DNA of 64,000 nucleotides, from assembly GCA_933228895.1 (NCBI GenBank), contig OW121848.1:83409470-83473469 (forward strand). The letters are read 5' to 3'. Under the pieces are notes generated by a model. It was not told the DNA's origin, ran no database searches, and saw only the letters and a program-made list of their open reading frames with translations. Of this stretch, positions 8,614-18,521 are shown piece after piece. A program made the position numbers and the translations under genes. Origin of the DNA: Platycnemis pennipes (taxonomy: Eukaryota; Arthropoda; Insecta; Odonata; Platycnemididae). Numbering within the stretch: the stretch's first letter is position 1; each line of letters starts with the position of its first letter.

Positions 8614-11550
8614 ATGGCACCCTCTCGAGTAAAATATTCCGGAGGTAAAATAGTCCCCCATTCGGATCTCCGGGCGGGGACTACCCGAGAGAGTACATCA
8701 GTCAAATGTGATACACTTTTTAGGGTAGGAACATGGAACGTGAGATCGCTTCGGACCTGTGGAAGACTGGAGAACCTGAAGGTAGAAATGCGAAGAATGG
8801 ACCTCGACGTATTAGGAATCAGCGAAATGAAGTGGCCCGAAGAAGGAGACTTTTGGAGTGAAAGCTACAGGATTATACATACAGGATCATTAAATGGTAA
8901 TGCTGGAGTAGGGATCATGCTCAGAAAGAGCGCCGGAATGCGTGTGAAGAGCTTCCTGCAGTACAATGAAAGGATAATAATGGTGAAGATCGAGACCAAA
9001 CCTGTAGATACCGTGGTGGTGCAGGTTTACATGCCTACGACTGACTATGAAGATGAAGAAGTGGAAGACGTCTACGAAGATATCACGGAAGTTATAAAAC
9101 AGGTAAGAGGAGAAGAAAACCTAATTATTTTAGGGGACTGGAACGCTATCGTCGGCGAAGGTCAAGATGGAAGAATAACTGGAAAATACGGATTGGGAAA
9201 CCGAAACGAAAGAGGAGAAAGGCTGCTGGAGTTCTGCACTCAACATAAGTTAGTGGTTGCCAACACATTGTTTAAAAATCACAACCGCAGAAGATACACA
9301 TGGAAAATGCCAGGAGACAGAAGAAGATGCCAAATAGACTACAGTTTAGTGAAGCAGAGATTTAGAAACCAAGTGAAGGACTGCAAAAGCTACCCTGGGG
9401 CAGACATCGACAGTGACCATAATTTAGTGATGATGAAATGCCATCTAAAATTCAAGAAATTGAAGAAAACAAAGAAGAATATATGGCAAGTAGAAAAACT
9501 AAAGGAGGCTCAACATCATCTGGCATTTCAAAAAGCAGTGGGAAACAACATAGGAGAGAACCTGAATGAGAAATCAGTGGAAGAGCGTTGGGAAAACATT
9601 AAATGTGGACTACAGGAAGCCGCAAAAGAAGTTCTTGGAAGAAGAAAAGTTGCCAAGAAGAAGCCATGGATCACGGAGGAAGTCTTAGAATTGATTGAAG
9701 AAAGAAGAAAGTACAAGAATGCGAAAACTGAAGAAGGGCAGCTCTGCTACAAAAGAATAAGGAACGAAATAAGTCGCAAAGCAAGGAAAGCTAGAGACCT
9801 GTGGTTGAAAAATCTTTGCGAAGATGTACAAAGCAACCTTGCACTTGGAAAGGTGGAAGCGGCCTACAGCATAGTGAGGAACCACTTCAAGGAACGGAGC
9901 GCAAGAGGCAATGCCATAAGGGACAAGAATGGAGGAATTTTGATTGAAAACGAGGACAAAGTGAAGAGGTGGAAAGAATATCTGGAAGAGCTATACAATG
10001 GAAAAAATCTCAGCACAAAAGCTATTGAAGAGGAAAGCGAAGTGGAAATAGATGATATGGGGGCATCAATATTAAGATCGGAATTCGACGCTGCAGTAAG
10101 GGATCTTCGGATGAATAAGGCCTCAGGTATTGATGATGTCCCTGCAGAACTAATTAAAAATGCAGGAGAGAAGACATTAATTCATCTCTACAAAACCATC
10201 TGCGACATGTATTCAACAGGGGAAATTCCAAGGGACTTCGAGAAAAACATCATCATTCCTATTCCCAAGAAGAAGAGAGCGGAGAAATGCGAAAATTTTA
10301 GGACTATAAGCCTGACGACACATGCATCAAAGATACTGACCAGGATCATCTACAGAAGAATAGAACGAAAAGCAGAGGAGTTCCTGGATGAAGATCAATT
10401 CGGATTCAGGAAAAGTAAGGGTACAAGGGAAGCAATATTGGCCCTTAGGCTACTCATAGAGAAGAGAATGGAGAAGAACAAACCGACCTTCATTGCATTT
10501 GTGGATTTAGAGAAGGCCTTTGACAACGTGGATTGGGATTCAATGCTTGTAATTCTCAAGAGAATTGGAGTGTCCTACAATGACCGAAGAATTATACACA
10601 GTCTGTACAAAAACCAAGTTGCTGTGATTAAATCTGGACCCAGCTGTGAAGAGGCAAGAATAAGGAAAGGAGTGAGACAAGGCTGCGCACTGTCTCCCAT
10701 AATTTTTAATGTTAACATCGAGAGAGCCATAAATGAAGTCAAGGAGAAGTGTTCTGGAGTGAAAATCCACGGAGAAACAATCAGTATGCTACGATTCGCT
10801 GATGACATAGCTCTCATAGCAGAGACAGAGAAGGAGCTGAATAAGATGCTAACGACCCTGGAAAGGACTATGGCCGGATATCAGCTGAAGATCAATAAGA
10901 AGAAGACTAAGATATTGGTGTGCAGCAAAAGAGAAGAGGCGAAAACCAACGTTAAACTAGGAAAACAGAAACTGGAAGAGGTGAAAGAGTTCTGTTACCT
11001 GGGAAGCAGAGTAACCAACGATGGACGAAGCAAGAAAGAAATAGTGAGTAGAATAGCCCAGGCAAAGAGGGCATTCTTTCAGAAGAAGAATCTACTTACA
11101 GCAGGAAATACAAGCATAGAAGTAAGGAAACAGTTCATCAGAACATACATTTGGAGCATTTTTCTTTACGGCAGTGAATCATGGACGATGACAGCAGCGG
11201 AGAAGAAAAGGGTAGAAGCATTTGAAATGTGGTGTTACAGAAGAATGCTGAAGATTAAATGGATCGACCGAGTAAGTAACGAGGAAGTGCTAAGAAGAGT
11301 AGGAGAAAAGAGAAGTCTGCTGACAACTCTAAAAAGAAGAAGGGAAAACTTAATCGGTCATATCTTGAGACACGATGGCCTGATGAAGACTATCGTCGAG
11401 GGAAAAGTGAACGGGAAGATTGGAAAAGGCAGGCCTCGTATGAGATATATGGAACAGGTCGTGAAGAATGTAAAAGAGAAGAATTACGTCACAATGAAAA
11501 GGTTGGCCGATAGAAGAAACGAGTGGAAAGCTGCGTCAAACCAATCCTAG
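8614..11550 (+). CDS. RTE retrotransposon endonuclease / reverse transcriptase polyprotein
   Basis: A single uninterrupted 978-residue frame. The ATG at 8614 is the first in frame after a stop at 8560-8562. An apurinic-like (exonuclease-endonuclease-phosphatase) endonuclease occupies about residues 35-272: TWNVRSL with Asn42, GISEMKW with Glu71, LGDWN with Asp175 and Asn177, and SDHN with Asp268 and His269. It nicks the target DNA. The reverse transcriptase spans about residues 485-800: FVDLEKAFD with Asp631 (motif A), RQGCALSP (motif B) and FADD with Asp730 and Asp731 (motif C). All catalytic residues appear present. The C-terminal part contains YLGSRVTNDG, LYGSESWT and a GKGRPRMR basic stretch, regions usual in this clade. 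There is no gag-like zinc finger and no RNase H. Length fits RTE proteins (about 900-1000 residues). Expression is presumably from an internal promoter in the leader. Confidence 0.93.
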   Translation: MAPSRVKYSGGKIVPHSDLRAGTTRESTSVKCDTLFRVGTWNVRSLRTCGRLENLKVEMRRMDLDVLGISEMKWPEEGDFWSESYRIIHTGSLNGNAGVGIMLRKSAGMRVKSFLQYNERIIMVKIETKPVDTVVVQVYMPTTDYEDEEVEDVYEDITEVIKQVRGEENLIILGDWNAIVGEGQDGRITGKYGLGNRNERGERLLEFCTQHKLVVANTLFKNHNRRRYTWKMPGDRRRCQIDYSLVKQRFRNQVKDCKSYPGADIDSDHNLVMMKCHLKFKKLKKTKKNIWQVEKLKEAQHHLAFQKAVGNNIGENLNEKSVEERWENIKCGLQEAAKEVLGRRKVAKKKPWITEEVLELIEERRKYKNAKTEEGQLCYKRIRNEISRKARKARDLWLKNLCEDVQSNLALGKVEAAYSIVRNHFKERSARGNAIRDKNGGILIENEDKVKRWKEYLEELYNGKNLSTKAIEEESEVEIDDMGASILRSEFDAAVRDLRMNKASGIDDVPAELIKNAGEKTLIHLYKTICDMYSTGEIPRDFEKNIIIPIPKKKRAEKCENFRTISLTTHASKILTRIIYRRIERKAEEFLDEDQFGFRKSKGTREAILALRLLIEKRMEKNKPTFIAFVDLEKAFDNVDWDSMLVILKRIGVSYNDRRIIHSLYKNQVAVIKSGPSCEEARIRKGVRQGCALSPIIFNVNIERAINEVKEKCSGVKIHGETISMLRFADDIALIAETEKELNKMLTTLERTMAGYQLKINKKKTKILVCSKREEAKTNVKLGKQKLEEVKEFCYLGSRVTNDGRSKKEIVSRIAQAKRAFFQKKNLLTAGNTSIEVRKQFIRTYIWSIFLYGSESWTMTAAEKKRVEAFEMWCYRRMLKIKWIDRVSNEEVLRRVGEKRSLLTTLKRRRENLIGHILRHDGLMKTIVEGKVNGKIGKGRPRMRYMEQVVKNVKEKNYVTMKRLADRRNEWKAASNQS

Positions 11551-11577
11551 GATTGTTGACCAATGATGATGATGATG
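11551..11577 (+). repeat. RTE 3' tail with (ATG)5
   Basis: Only 12 nt separate the stop codon from five ATG repeats (11563-11577). Very short 3' UTRs ending in trinucleotide repeats are a hallmark of RTE elements, and the tail is likely part of the RNA end recognised by the reverse transcriptase. The truncated copy ends in the same way. Confidence 0.85.
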
Positions 11578-11588
11578 AACAAAAATAT
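11578..11588. repeat. Target-site duplication, 3' copy
   Basis: AACAAAAATAT, identical to 8147-8157, directly follows the (ATG)5 tail. Confidence 0.9.
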
Positions 11589-12577
11589 TTTTGATGAAAT
11601 TTTGTATCCAGTTCCGTAATATGGCGGTCTGACAACTGAAAGGTCGTGAGATTGATACCGTCCTTGAAAATGGCTATCAGGTTGGTATTAGGATTAGATA
11701 TGTTTGATTTATTGGATTTCCAGTTCTGACTTCCGTCAACTAGTCTTCTATATTGTTACTGCAATAAGTAACTATGGCGATGACTTCTGTGTCAACCTCT
11801 ATTGACGGATAGTTAACTATGTGGAAAAAGTAGGAAACTGTGCTTTAATAATTGGTCTCCATATGGCGCAAAATTCATTTTTACTTTGATTTATCTATTC
11901 TAGAGCTGAAAGATGTTATAATAAATATCAAATAAACGATTATTTGCCATGATGAACATAAAAAGAAAATTATTCATAGTTAAAATGAATGATATCCAAC
12001 AAAGTTATAATGGCAACCTTTCCCACAGAATGGAGAAGCGATTTAGCGGACATTTTATAGGTAATCGTACGCATGTTTACTTTAGAAACATTATTATTAA
12101 TTTTATCCACCAAATCATTTCAAAATTCTAGCTGAAATTCCGTAGAACAGCCAATAAGTAAACATCAATGAAAACTGACGTATAATTTAACGGTTGTCTC
12201 ATTCCACCTGAGTTTCATGGCGTTATATGATCTGGAACAACGAGAACACATGTCACTTTTCATGGGACCATTTATTTTCAAATGGCGGATGTGTAGTAGC
12301 CCAGTTGGCTGTACGAACTTCAAACCAGAGAGTCCAATTTCATATTGGAATGTTACTTGATAACGATGTTTGAGTTTCAGAGATGCAGGGAAAAAATGGA
12401 TACCCTGGTATGTAAAATATACTCTCCAACATGCGGAGTTCGAGCCTAGCTAGACCGATGTAGATCACAACCATCGAGATGACGATTGAAACGTGAATGA
12501 AAATTTTAAAATGGCACACATCCTAGATTGTAAGAGCCAATACACGGTGAAAAGAGCCTCGATTTGACCCTTAGGGT
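11589..12577. other. AT-rich spacer between two RTE copies
   Basis: About 1 kb with no gene. Two tRNA-like stretches (about 11630-11690 and 12290-12460) have weak B-box-like words such as GGAGTTCGAGCC and may be worn SINEs. I could not define their ends. Confidence 0.35.
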
Positions 12578-12900
12578 CATCATCATCATTGGCCAACAAT
12601 CCTAGGATTGGTTTGACGCAGCTTTCCACTCAATTCTTCTATCGGCCAACCTTTTCATTGTGACGTAATTCTTCTCTTTTACATCCTTCACAACCTGTTC
12701 CATGTATCTCATACGAGGCCTGCCTTTTCCAATCTTCCCGTTCACTTTTCCCTCGACGATAGTCTTCATCAGGCCACCGTGTCTCAAGATATGGCCGATT
12801 AAGTTGTACCTTCTTTTTAGAGTTGTCAGCAGACTTCTCTTTTCTCCCACTCTTCTTAGGACTTCCTTGTTACTTACTCGGTAGATCTATTTACTCTTCA
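12578..12900 (-). mobile_element. 5'-truncated RTE copy (same family, minus strand)
   Basis: The reverse complement matches the last 329 bp of the full element (11249-11577) at roughly 95% identity by eye, including a (CAT)4 tail at 12578-12589. An in-frame 3-base deletion lies near the LKRR codons. The remaining C-terminal frame (12602-12850 and upstream) is still open and ends with the same NQS residues and stop. Severe 5' truncation is the normal outcome of incomplete target-primed reverse transcription. I could not identify a convincing target-site duplication. It lies tail to tail with the full copy, about 1 kb away. Confidence 0.9.
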
Positions 12901-14269
12901 CCGGGTTTAAATCCGTCTGAAGCTCTGAACACCGCAGGTTAGAATGCCAAGAGCGCAATTTAATGAGCACCGAAACCTCGCGGGAAACCGCATATACCGC
13001 AGGGAAACATTCGGCACAAAATTTTTAAGTTGCCAGCACAGTAAACCTTAAACATGGGAGGTCCTACCCACACAGGCCAAAATAATCAGTCGGCTTTTAT
13101 GTGAATATAAAATTTTAATGAGAAATGTCTGAATTAAAAATAGCAAAGAGTATTTCCATATATATAAGAGAAAAAACAAACTTTTTGCCAACTCGTTGCG
13201 ATTCAAAATAGCTCCAATATTTTGTGTTGTATAGTTATTTGCATCTAGAAGGATATCTATTTAGTCATACACAATGTCGACGTAAACCAGATGTCACTTG
13301 ACGATAAGTTAAATAAAGAGGTAAGTAAGTTAACATTAGAAAGTATGCAAGTTAAAAGTGCATTCGGAAAATTTTGCAAAATTGATACGAAAACATGCAT
13401 AGAGTGATACCTTAGTATGTCCAGCCAGGGTTCATCATTTCAAGAATTCATCGTTTCACATCCCGTTTGAGTATTGATTTGCAAGTGTATTTCACGTAGC
13501 ACTGATACAGTAACAGGTATTCCAATACGAATCCCTTCTATAGCCTCGATTAGAGACCAACACTTTGGAATTGAAATCTAATAGTTCAGCTATCACACCA
13601 ACTCGATTCTTATGCCTATACAATGAAAGCCAGAAAGACAAAGAATACGTTTTATACAAGACCCTCTACAGTTTACCTTCAGCGCATGGTGAATCATACT
13701 TACACAGGGAATTGTGTTTACCACCACGATAACTACGAAATAAGCCAATTAATCAGATATGAGATAGGAATGATACGTAGAGGCCTATAATAATACCTAT
13801 GTCAAAAACACGCCAAATATTTACATTAGATGTCCACTACCCCGTTCATTAATTCCTATTCATTGCATTCGTCATCATTAAAAATTCGTAGTATTTCGTT
13901 CGATCGTACTCTAGCAAACTGTCCCAATGGCATTAAATCCATAATTCACTCCTAGTTTCTTACACTGACTTATTTTATCACTGGCCGTATCATAATGCAT
14001 AGTCTACCTTCCCTACGTTAATTTTGGATAACATGCAAGCTGAATTATAGCTTTGAGATACTGCCTGCAAAGGAAATAGTTAAGTATTTAATATGACCAT
14101 AAAATATACCAGGATAAGAACATGCCCAAGAACACAATTCAAGGGCGTGAGTAAAAATTGCTATTGAGGTGATTAAGGGATGAAATTATGTTTCCGAAAA
14201 TTATATACCACAATATTTAAAGACAAAATAGGGTGGCATTATCGCGGGAATAATCTTCGGAGCGCCAAA
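12901..14269. other. AT-rich spacer, no supported gene
   Basis: No open frame of note and no element end that I recognise. Confidence 0.4.
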
Positions 14270-15470
14270 TTCTTCGCCACGCCCTGTGAGACTTACCACG
14301 CCAGAGGAAGAGGCGTCGGAAGGTTGGAGGACCTTAGGAGGGGGTGAGGTAAGAAAATGAGAGGGCAGAAAGTTCAGGAGGATCTGGCGAGGGTGCTACT
14401 GACCAGATGGAGGGCAAAACGGGCGACTGAAAATCACGCGGCCGCTCGTTCTTCTCCTTCTTCTGCCATAGCACACACACCTCCCCCATCAACCCCTCTC
14501 GAAAAACCATCCACCTCCCTCTTCCCATCCTCCCCCTCCCCGACAGAACCCGACCAGCCCAACCCACCGCCCTTCCGAAATAACCTTCGAGCGGAGGTGG
14601 AGGAGGAGGGCGGAGCGGACACCTGAATTGCTTCGCTTGCAAGTCCACCCCATTGAGACGTCACGAGGGCTGCGTGCGAGCGTGTGTTTGTGCAAGTTCC
14701 CGAATAAAAAAGGATGCGGGGAGCCGGAGGATGAGGACCTCAACTTCTCTGCAACGGCGAGGTTCACCAGTGTACCCTCCTCCTCCACCCTCACGGGGGA
14801 AGGAGACGGACTTCTTCAACTGCCTCCCATCGGGGGCTGGTGGGAAAAAGTACGTGGTGGATGGGGGACGGAGGAGTTCGGAGGGAGCGAGGAGGAGGAT
14901 GGGGGTGGAGTAGAGAAAAACAACGTTCCATCATCTCACCCACCCACATCATTCATCGTCTTCCGTCTCCCTTCTTCCTCCTCCATGGGCGCGGGACGGA
15001 TTTGGGAGACGAGAGGCGAAGAGAGGGGTCTCTCCCGGCCATTTCACGCGTTTTCGGACGAGCATTGGAATGATTTACACGGATTATGCGCGGCTTCCAT
15101 CACCCGCCGCTGCTTCCGCCATTGTGGAGGCAAGGACGAGGCCCGAGCTGAGGAGGCGCGGAGAAGGAAGAGGAGATGTCGAGCTCTCTGGAGGAAATAC
15201 TCTCCCACATTGATCCACACTCCAGTGTTCGTCATCTCTTGTTCGGCAGCGAGGAATCCATTAGTGTGTGCGGTAATACAAGCAGATTACCGCTGATACC
15301 CGCCTCGAGTCGTCCTCAGAGATGTAAGATCCGTGTGAATCTCTCGAGCAGCGATATTTCGTCTCCGGCTAGAGCGTTTCATTCCACAATGGCAGTTCGC
15401 TCGTCTTTTCTACGGCATTGGTTTCGGACAAAAAATATTTGCGAGATCTTTGCGTTCAGACTTATCTCGA
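14270..15470. other. GC-rich, CpG-dense island with purine/pyrimidine switches
   Basis: CpG is frequent throughout. Strand bias flips several times: pyrimidine-rich about 14440-14580, purine-rich 14590-14910, pyrimidine-rich 14925-14985, purine-rich 15000-15175. A 222-codon frame (14628-15296) is the longest outside the LINE, but it is Gly/Glu/Ser-rich low complexity in the middle and matches no family I recognise. A first exon or promoter CpG island is possible. Confidence 0.45.
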
Positions 15471-15479
15471 TAATCTAAG

Positions 15480-16254
15480 TCCAGTGGTAACTTATTTCAT
15501 AAATAAACATTTCACGACTGTGGAAAAAAGAAGTAGTCTGATGAGAAAGCAAGCCGAGTTTGAGTAGAAATGACGGTAAATTTAATTCATTTCTTCCAAA
15601 AGAGTAATGAGATTTATTACAGAACTTATCTATCGCTCTGAAACAGTCCACCCCCCAGCAGTTTTTCTCTTACTTAAAGTAAAAAAATGAAATATTGAGG
15701 TTTATCCACGCAAAGGATACCCATATAATACCACCCACTGGGAGCAAAAAGGTATCGCATCACGCTATGTGATTATAAAAATGCAATTCGAAAATAAATA
15801 ATTATTTTCGTTCTGACGATAATTTTGAGCTAACAAATCCCCACAATCGTTACAGAATTTTATTCAGAAACCAGGATACACGAAAAAGTATGACGATGGT
15901 GAAGTAATTAATTCATTCCTTAGAGGTCAATAATAATTGGCAATTAATTTTCTTTCGAACAATAAAAGAACGTTTTTCACACCATATAATTTGGAACCAA
16001 CCGTTCAGCTTGAGTAGAGTAAACATAATGTCTCAATTAAAAGGAATGCTTCGCTCAAATTTTACATCCATTGTTCAAAACACATTCAGAGAACACGAAG
16101 CATTAGGGTGAGGAGAAACGTGACAGTCACTAATAGCGAGCGACCTCAACCATTTCCTGTCATCTATCACCCACGAAATAAGAGTATAGGGCACCCTAGG
16201 ACCGTAATATACGCAGGAGGGGGAAAAATAATCATCGCTATTAGCATTATCCGA
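15480..16254. other. AT-rich spacer, no supported gene
   Basis: Nothing recognisable on either strand. Confidence 0.4.
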
Positions 16255-16600
16255 TGTTAATCTGGGCCAGGCCCAGGGCCCGGCCCTTCCTGAGTGTGCG
16301 GGTGCGAGAGCGTGCCGAGTCTCGATGGAACGGATTGTCGCGAGCGCGGAGGGCGTCGTTTGGGGGCGTGGACATCGCGTGAGTGGCGGCGGAGATCAAA
16401 GGGACGATCGCGGCTTAATGGCAGGGAGGTGGGTGTGCATGTGGTGTGGTGGGGGGGGGGGGCGTGGCCTTAAAGGGAAAGGACGACGACGCCTCACCAA
16501 GTGCCGCGCCGGCGGCACAAGCCCATACTCCCTCTCCGATCACCTCCCTGCGACGAAAACGCACCTACAAAAGGCACACACGTGAAGCCCTACATTAACA
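16255..16600. other. GC-rich CpG island with G12 run
   Basis: Starts with a GGGCC-rich segment (16263-16290), continues CpG-dense, and has a G12 run at 16451-16462. No convincing coding sequence. Promoter-like composition only. Confidence 0.45.
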
Positions 16601-16999
16601 CAGAAAAAATACACCAGGGTGACGGTTACGAATTATTATTTGAACACGAATTAATTCAGATAAAATCAATGTTATCGGCATTTAATCTTTCCAATTGCTT
16701 GATACTGAACACTTTCACAGTTGTTTATGCTATCAGGCGACACCTGATGATGTTCTGATGCAATGAAGCCTACGTCATACGCTCATTAATAATAGTGGAA
16801 AACCAGGAGTGTGAAATCTTTCAGTACCAATCAATCTAACGAGCAAATCAAAACGGCCAATGACGAACGATATAATTACGACCGACGACGATAAGAGGTA
16901 CGATTAGCACTATTAATTCGGAAAGTTATAGCGAGGTGTTCACATAATCATCCATTTATCCTCAAGTTCAAAAAGGATAAAATCCTATACATTAGATCC

Positions 17000-17395
17000 T
17001 TGACCAAGGAGAAGGTCAGTGAATAGCTAAATAGGGAGCAAGGGTTTGTAAGGATCTGAAACATAGACACTGGGGAAGGAGAACGAGAAAAGATTATAAA
17101 ACTTAGAAATGTGGAGGTAGATGAGAATGGGGGAGATACGAGCAAATAAAGGTGTTAAATATGGTCGGAGAGGAGAGAATATAGCTGGCATAAATTAAAA
17201 GAAGGCAGAGTAGACGTATGTAACCGGTAATTAGGAGCCAATAGGAAGCATGAGGTTGCTATCGAAGGTAGTAAAATCCTGGTTAAGCATGAACGAGGGA
17301 GAAATAGGAAAGGTATTACGGATAGGGAGGTGTCGACACCTGCCACACACCCTCTAGATGGCTTGCAGGGTACTTTTTGCCTTAAGAAAACTTTC
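17000..17395 (+). pseudogene. Decayed LINE 3' region
   Basis: A purine-rich stretch ends with CACCTGCCACACACCC ... GGCTTGCAGGGTA (17339-17372). A closely similar word order, CCTGCCAAACACC ... GGCTTGCAGGGTA, ends the CR1/L2-like remnant on the minus strand near 31000. I infer a related but older LINE tail. The coding frame is too decayed to read, and the 5' limit is arbitrary. Confidence 0.4.
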
Positions 17396-18263
17396 ACAAG
17401 ATTTTATATCCAATGATAGTAGCTTGGAAGAGAATCTAGAACAGATTTGGCATTCACTGCTCCTATATTTTCCTTTCCAAATTTCTGGTCATTAGGGAAA
17501 AATTGCAAACAAAAATAAGATTCCAGTAAATTGAAATAGCTGACAAAGGGAGATAAACTTGAAATAGTATAGTCCACACAATTTATTACAACCATAGACC
17601 ATATTATTTAGAAACTTTCAGGCCAGAAGAAACAAAGGGTTAGAAGGGGAGGTGCATATGAATGTGTCTATTGTTGACAAAGACAGATTCGGATTTTTGG
17701 GAATGATAGCACCCACCTCTTTGGCAACAAAAATTTTTCACCGGCCTTTTATTTATGTTATGTTTGTATCAATTCTCCAACTTCATGACAGTGGCGTCAG
17801 TGAACTTCCTATGGATACGTATTAATGCATTTTATTTCAATTAGAGTACATTTTATTCTTTTAACCTAGAACAGATTTAGCCAACTTAAACCAGGCACTT
17901 TTCGCTCGGTTGCGTATACCCACACCTTCTACTGTATATTTGACGTATAACTATATTACAATGTTTTCATCTCGCTACTCTTATGTTTTATTATACTTCA
18001 TTTAACTTTGTTATCACGTTCTTGTGTCTCAACAGACGACAATTTTGAAAGCGGTTCACTTCAGATTATCCATAAAATATTCACCGTTTGAGCACCACAG
18101 AAGCTTTCATTTAAATACTTTTAGTTTTACCGAATGCAAACGTATTTGATCTGGGAGTAGTGCGAAAAGTAAGCCCGTATGATTTTTTCCAAATACAATG
18201 ACCGATCTAGATTCAAGAATTAGCTGCGATACCTCTTTTTGTACCTTTCAATATCTTCACGAA

Positions 18264-18275
18264 AAGAACAATGCT
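18264..18275. repeat. Target-site duplication of hairpin element 1, left
   Basis: AAGAACAATGCT here is repeated at 18510-18521. The uninterrupted repeat copy has a single AAGAACAATGCT at the matching place (about 44264-44275), which confirms an insertion. Confidence 0.8.
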
Positions 18276-18509
18276 TTTTCTGCATTGAAGCTTTCGCGGC
18301 TCATGATGATAAATAATTGGACATACGGGTGTATGCCGCGTCGTATATCGGATTTTGCCCCGATGTTTCGTGACCGACTGCTGGTCACTTTTTCAAGGGA
18401 ATGATTCCCTTGCCTTCATTCCCGTGAAAAAGTGACCAGCAGTCGGTCACGAAACGTCGGGGCAAAATCCGATATACGACGCGGCATACACCCGTATGTC
18501 CAATTATTT
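18276..18509. mobile_element. Hairpin (foldback) element 1
   Basis: A 234-bp insertion into repeat copy 1. It begins with a 34-nt unpaired head (18276-18309), followed by two 86-nt inverted arms (18310-18395 and 18425-18510) that differ at one position, with a 29-nt spacer containing GGGAATGATTCCC. The last paired base overlaps the right duplication. It has no coding capacity. An 11-12 bp duplication is longer than usual for cut-and-paste transposons and more typical of retroposition. Two other insertions in the window have the same layout (29086-29265, 54016-54201). Confidence 0.75.
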
Positions 18510-18521
18510 AAGAACAATGCT
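18510..18521. repeat. Target-site duplication of hairpin element 1, right
   Basis: AAGAACAATGCT, matching 18264-18275; its first base could equally be assigned to the hairpin arm. Confidence 0.78.

Larger units (their letters stand above)
8158..11577 (+). mobile_element. Full-length RTE-clade non-LTR retrotransposon
   Basis: A 3,420-bp LINE flanked by a perfect 11-bp duplication. It has a roughly 455-nt 5' leader, one long ORF for endonuclease plus reverse transcriptase, only 12 nt between the stop codon and the tail, and a tail of (ATG)5 rather than poly(A). A single compact protein, a minimal 3' UTR and a trinucleotide tail are characteristic of the RTE clade. It moves by target-primed reverse transcription: the endonuclease nicks DNA and the reverse transcriptase copies the element RNA from the free 3' end. 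The copy has no frameshift or stop and perfect duplications, so it appears young and possibly competent. A 5'-truncated relative lies at 12578-12900. Confidence 0.93.

Noticed and set aside
9528..10817. Minus-strand frames of 62-80 codons within the RTE ORF
   Set aside because: They are antisense shadows of the reverse transcriptase and endonuclease coding sequence.
14628..15296. 222-codon frame in a GC island
   Set aside because: The product is Gly/Glu/Ser-rich with no recognisable family, and strand-bias switches explain its composition. Kept only as part of the island description.
15537..15575. Possible hammerhead ribozyme (CTGATGAG followed by GAAA)
   Set aside because: Stem II between the two core motifs does not pair. 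Other CTGATGA occurrences (16743, 23411, 51410) also lack a matching GAAA core.
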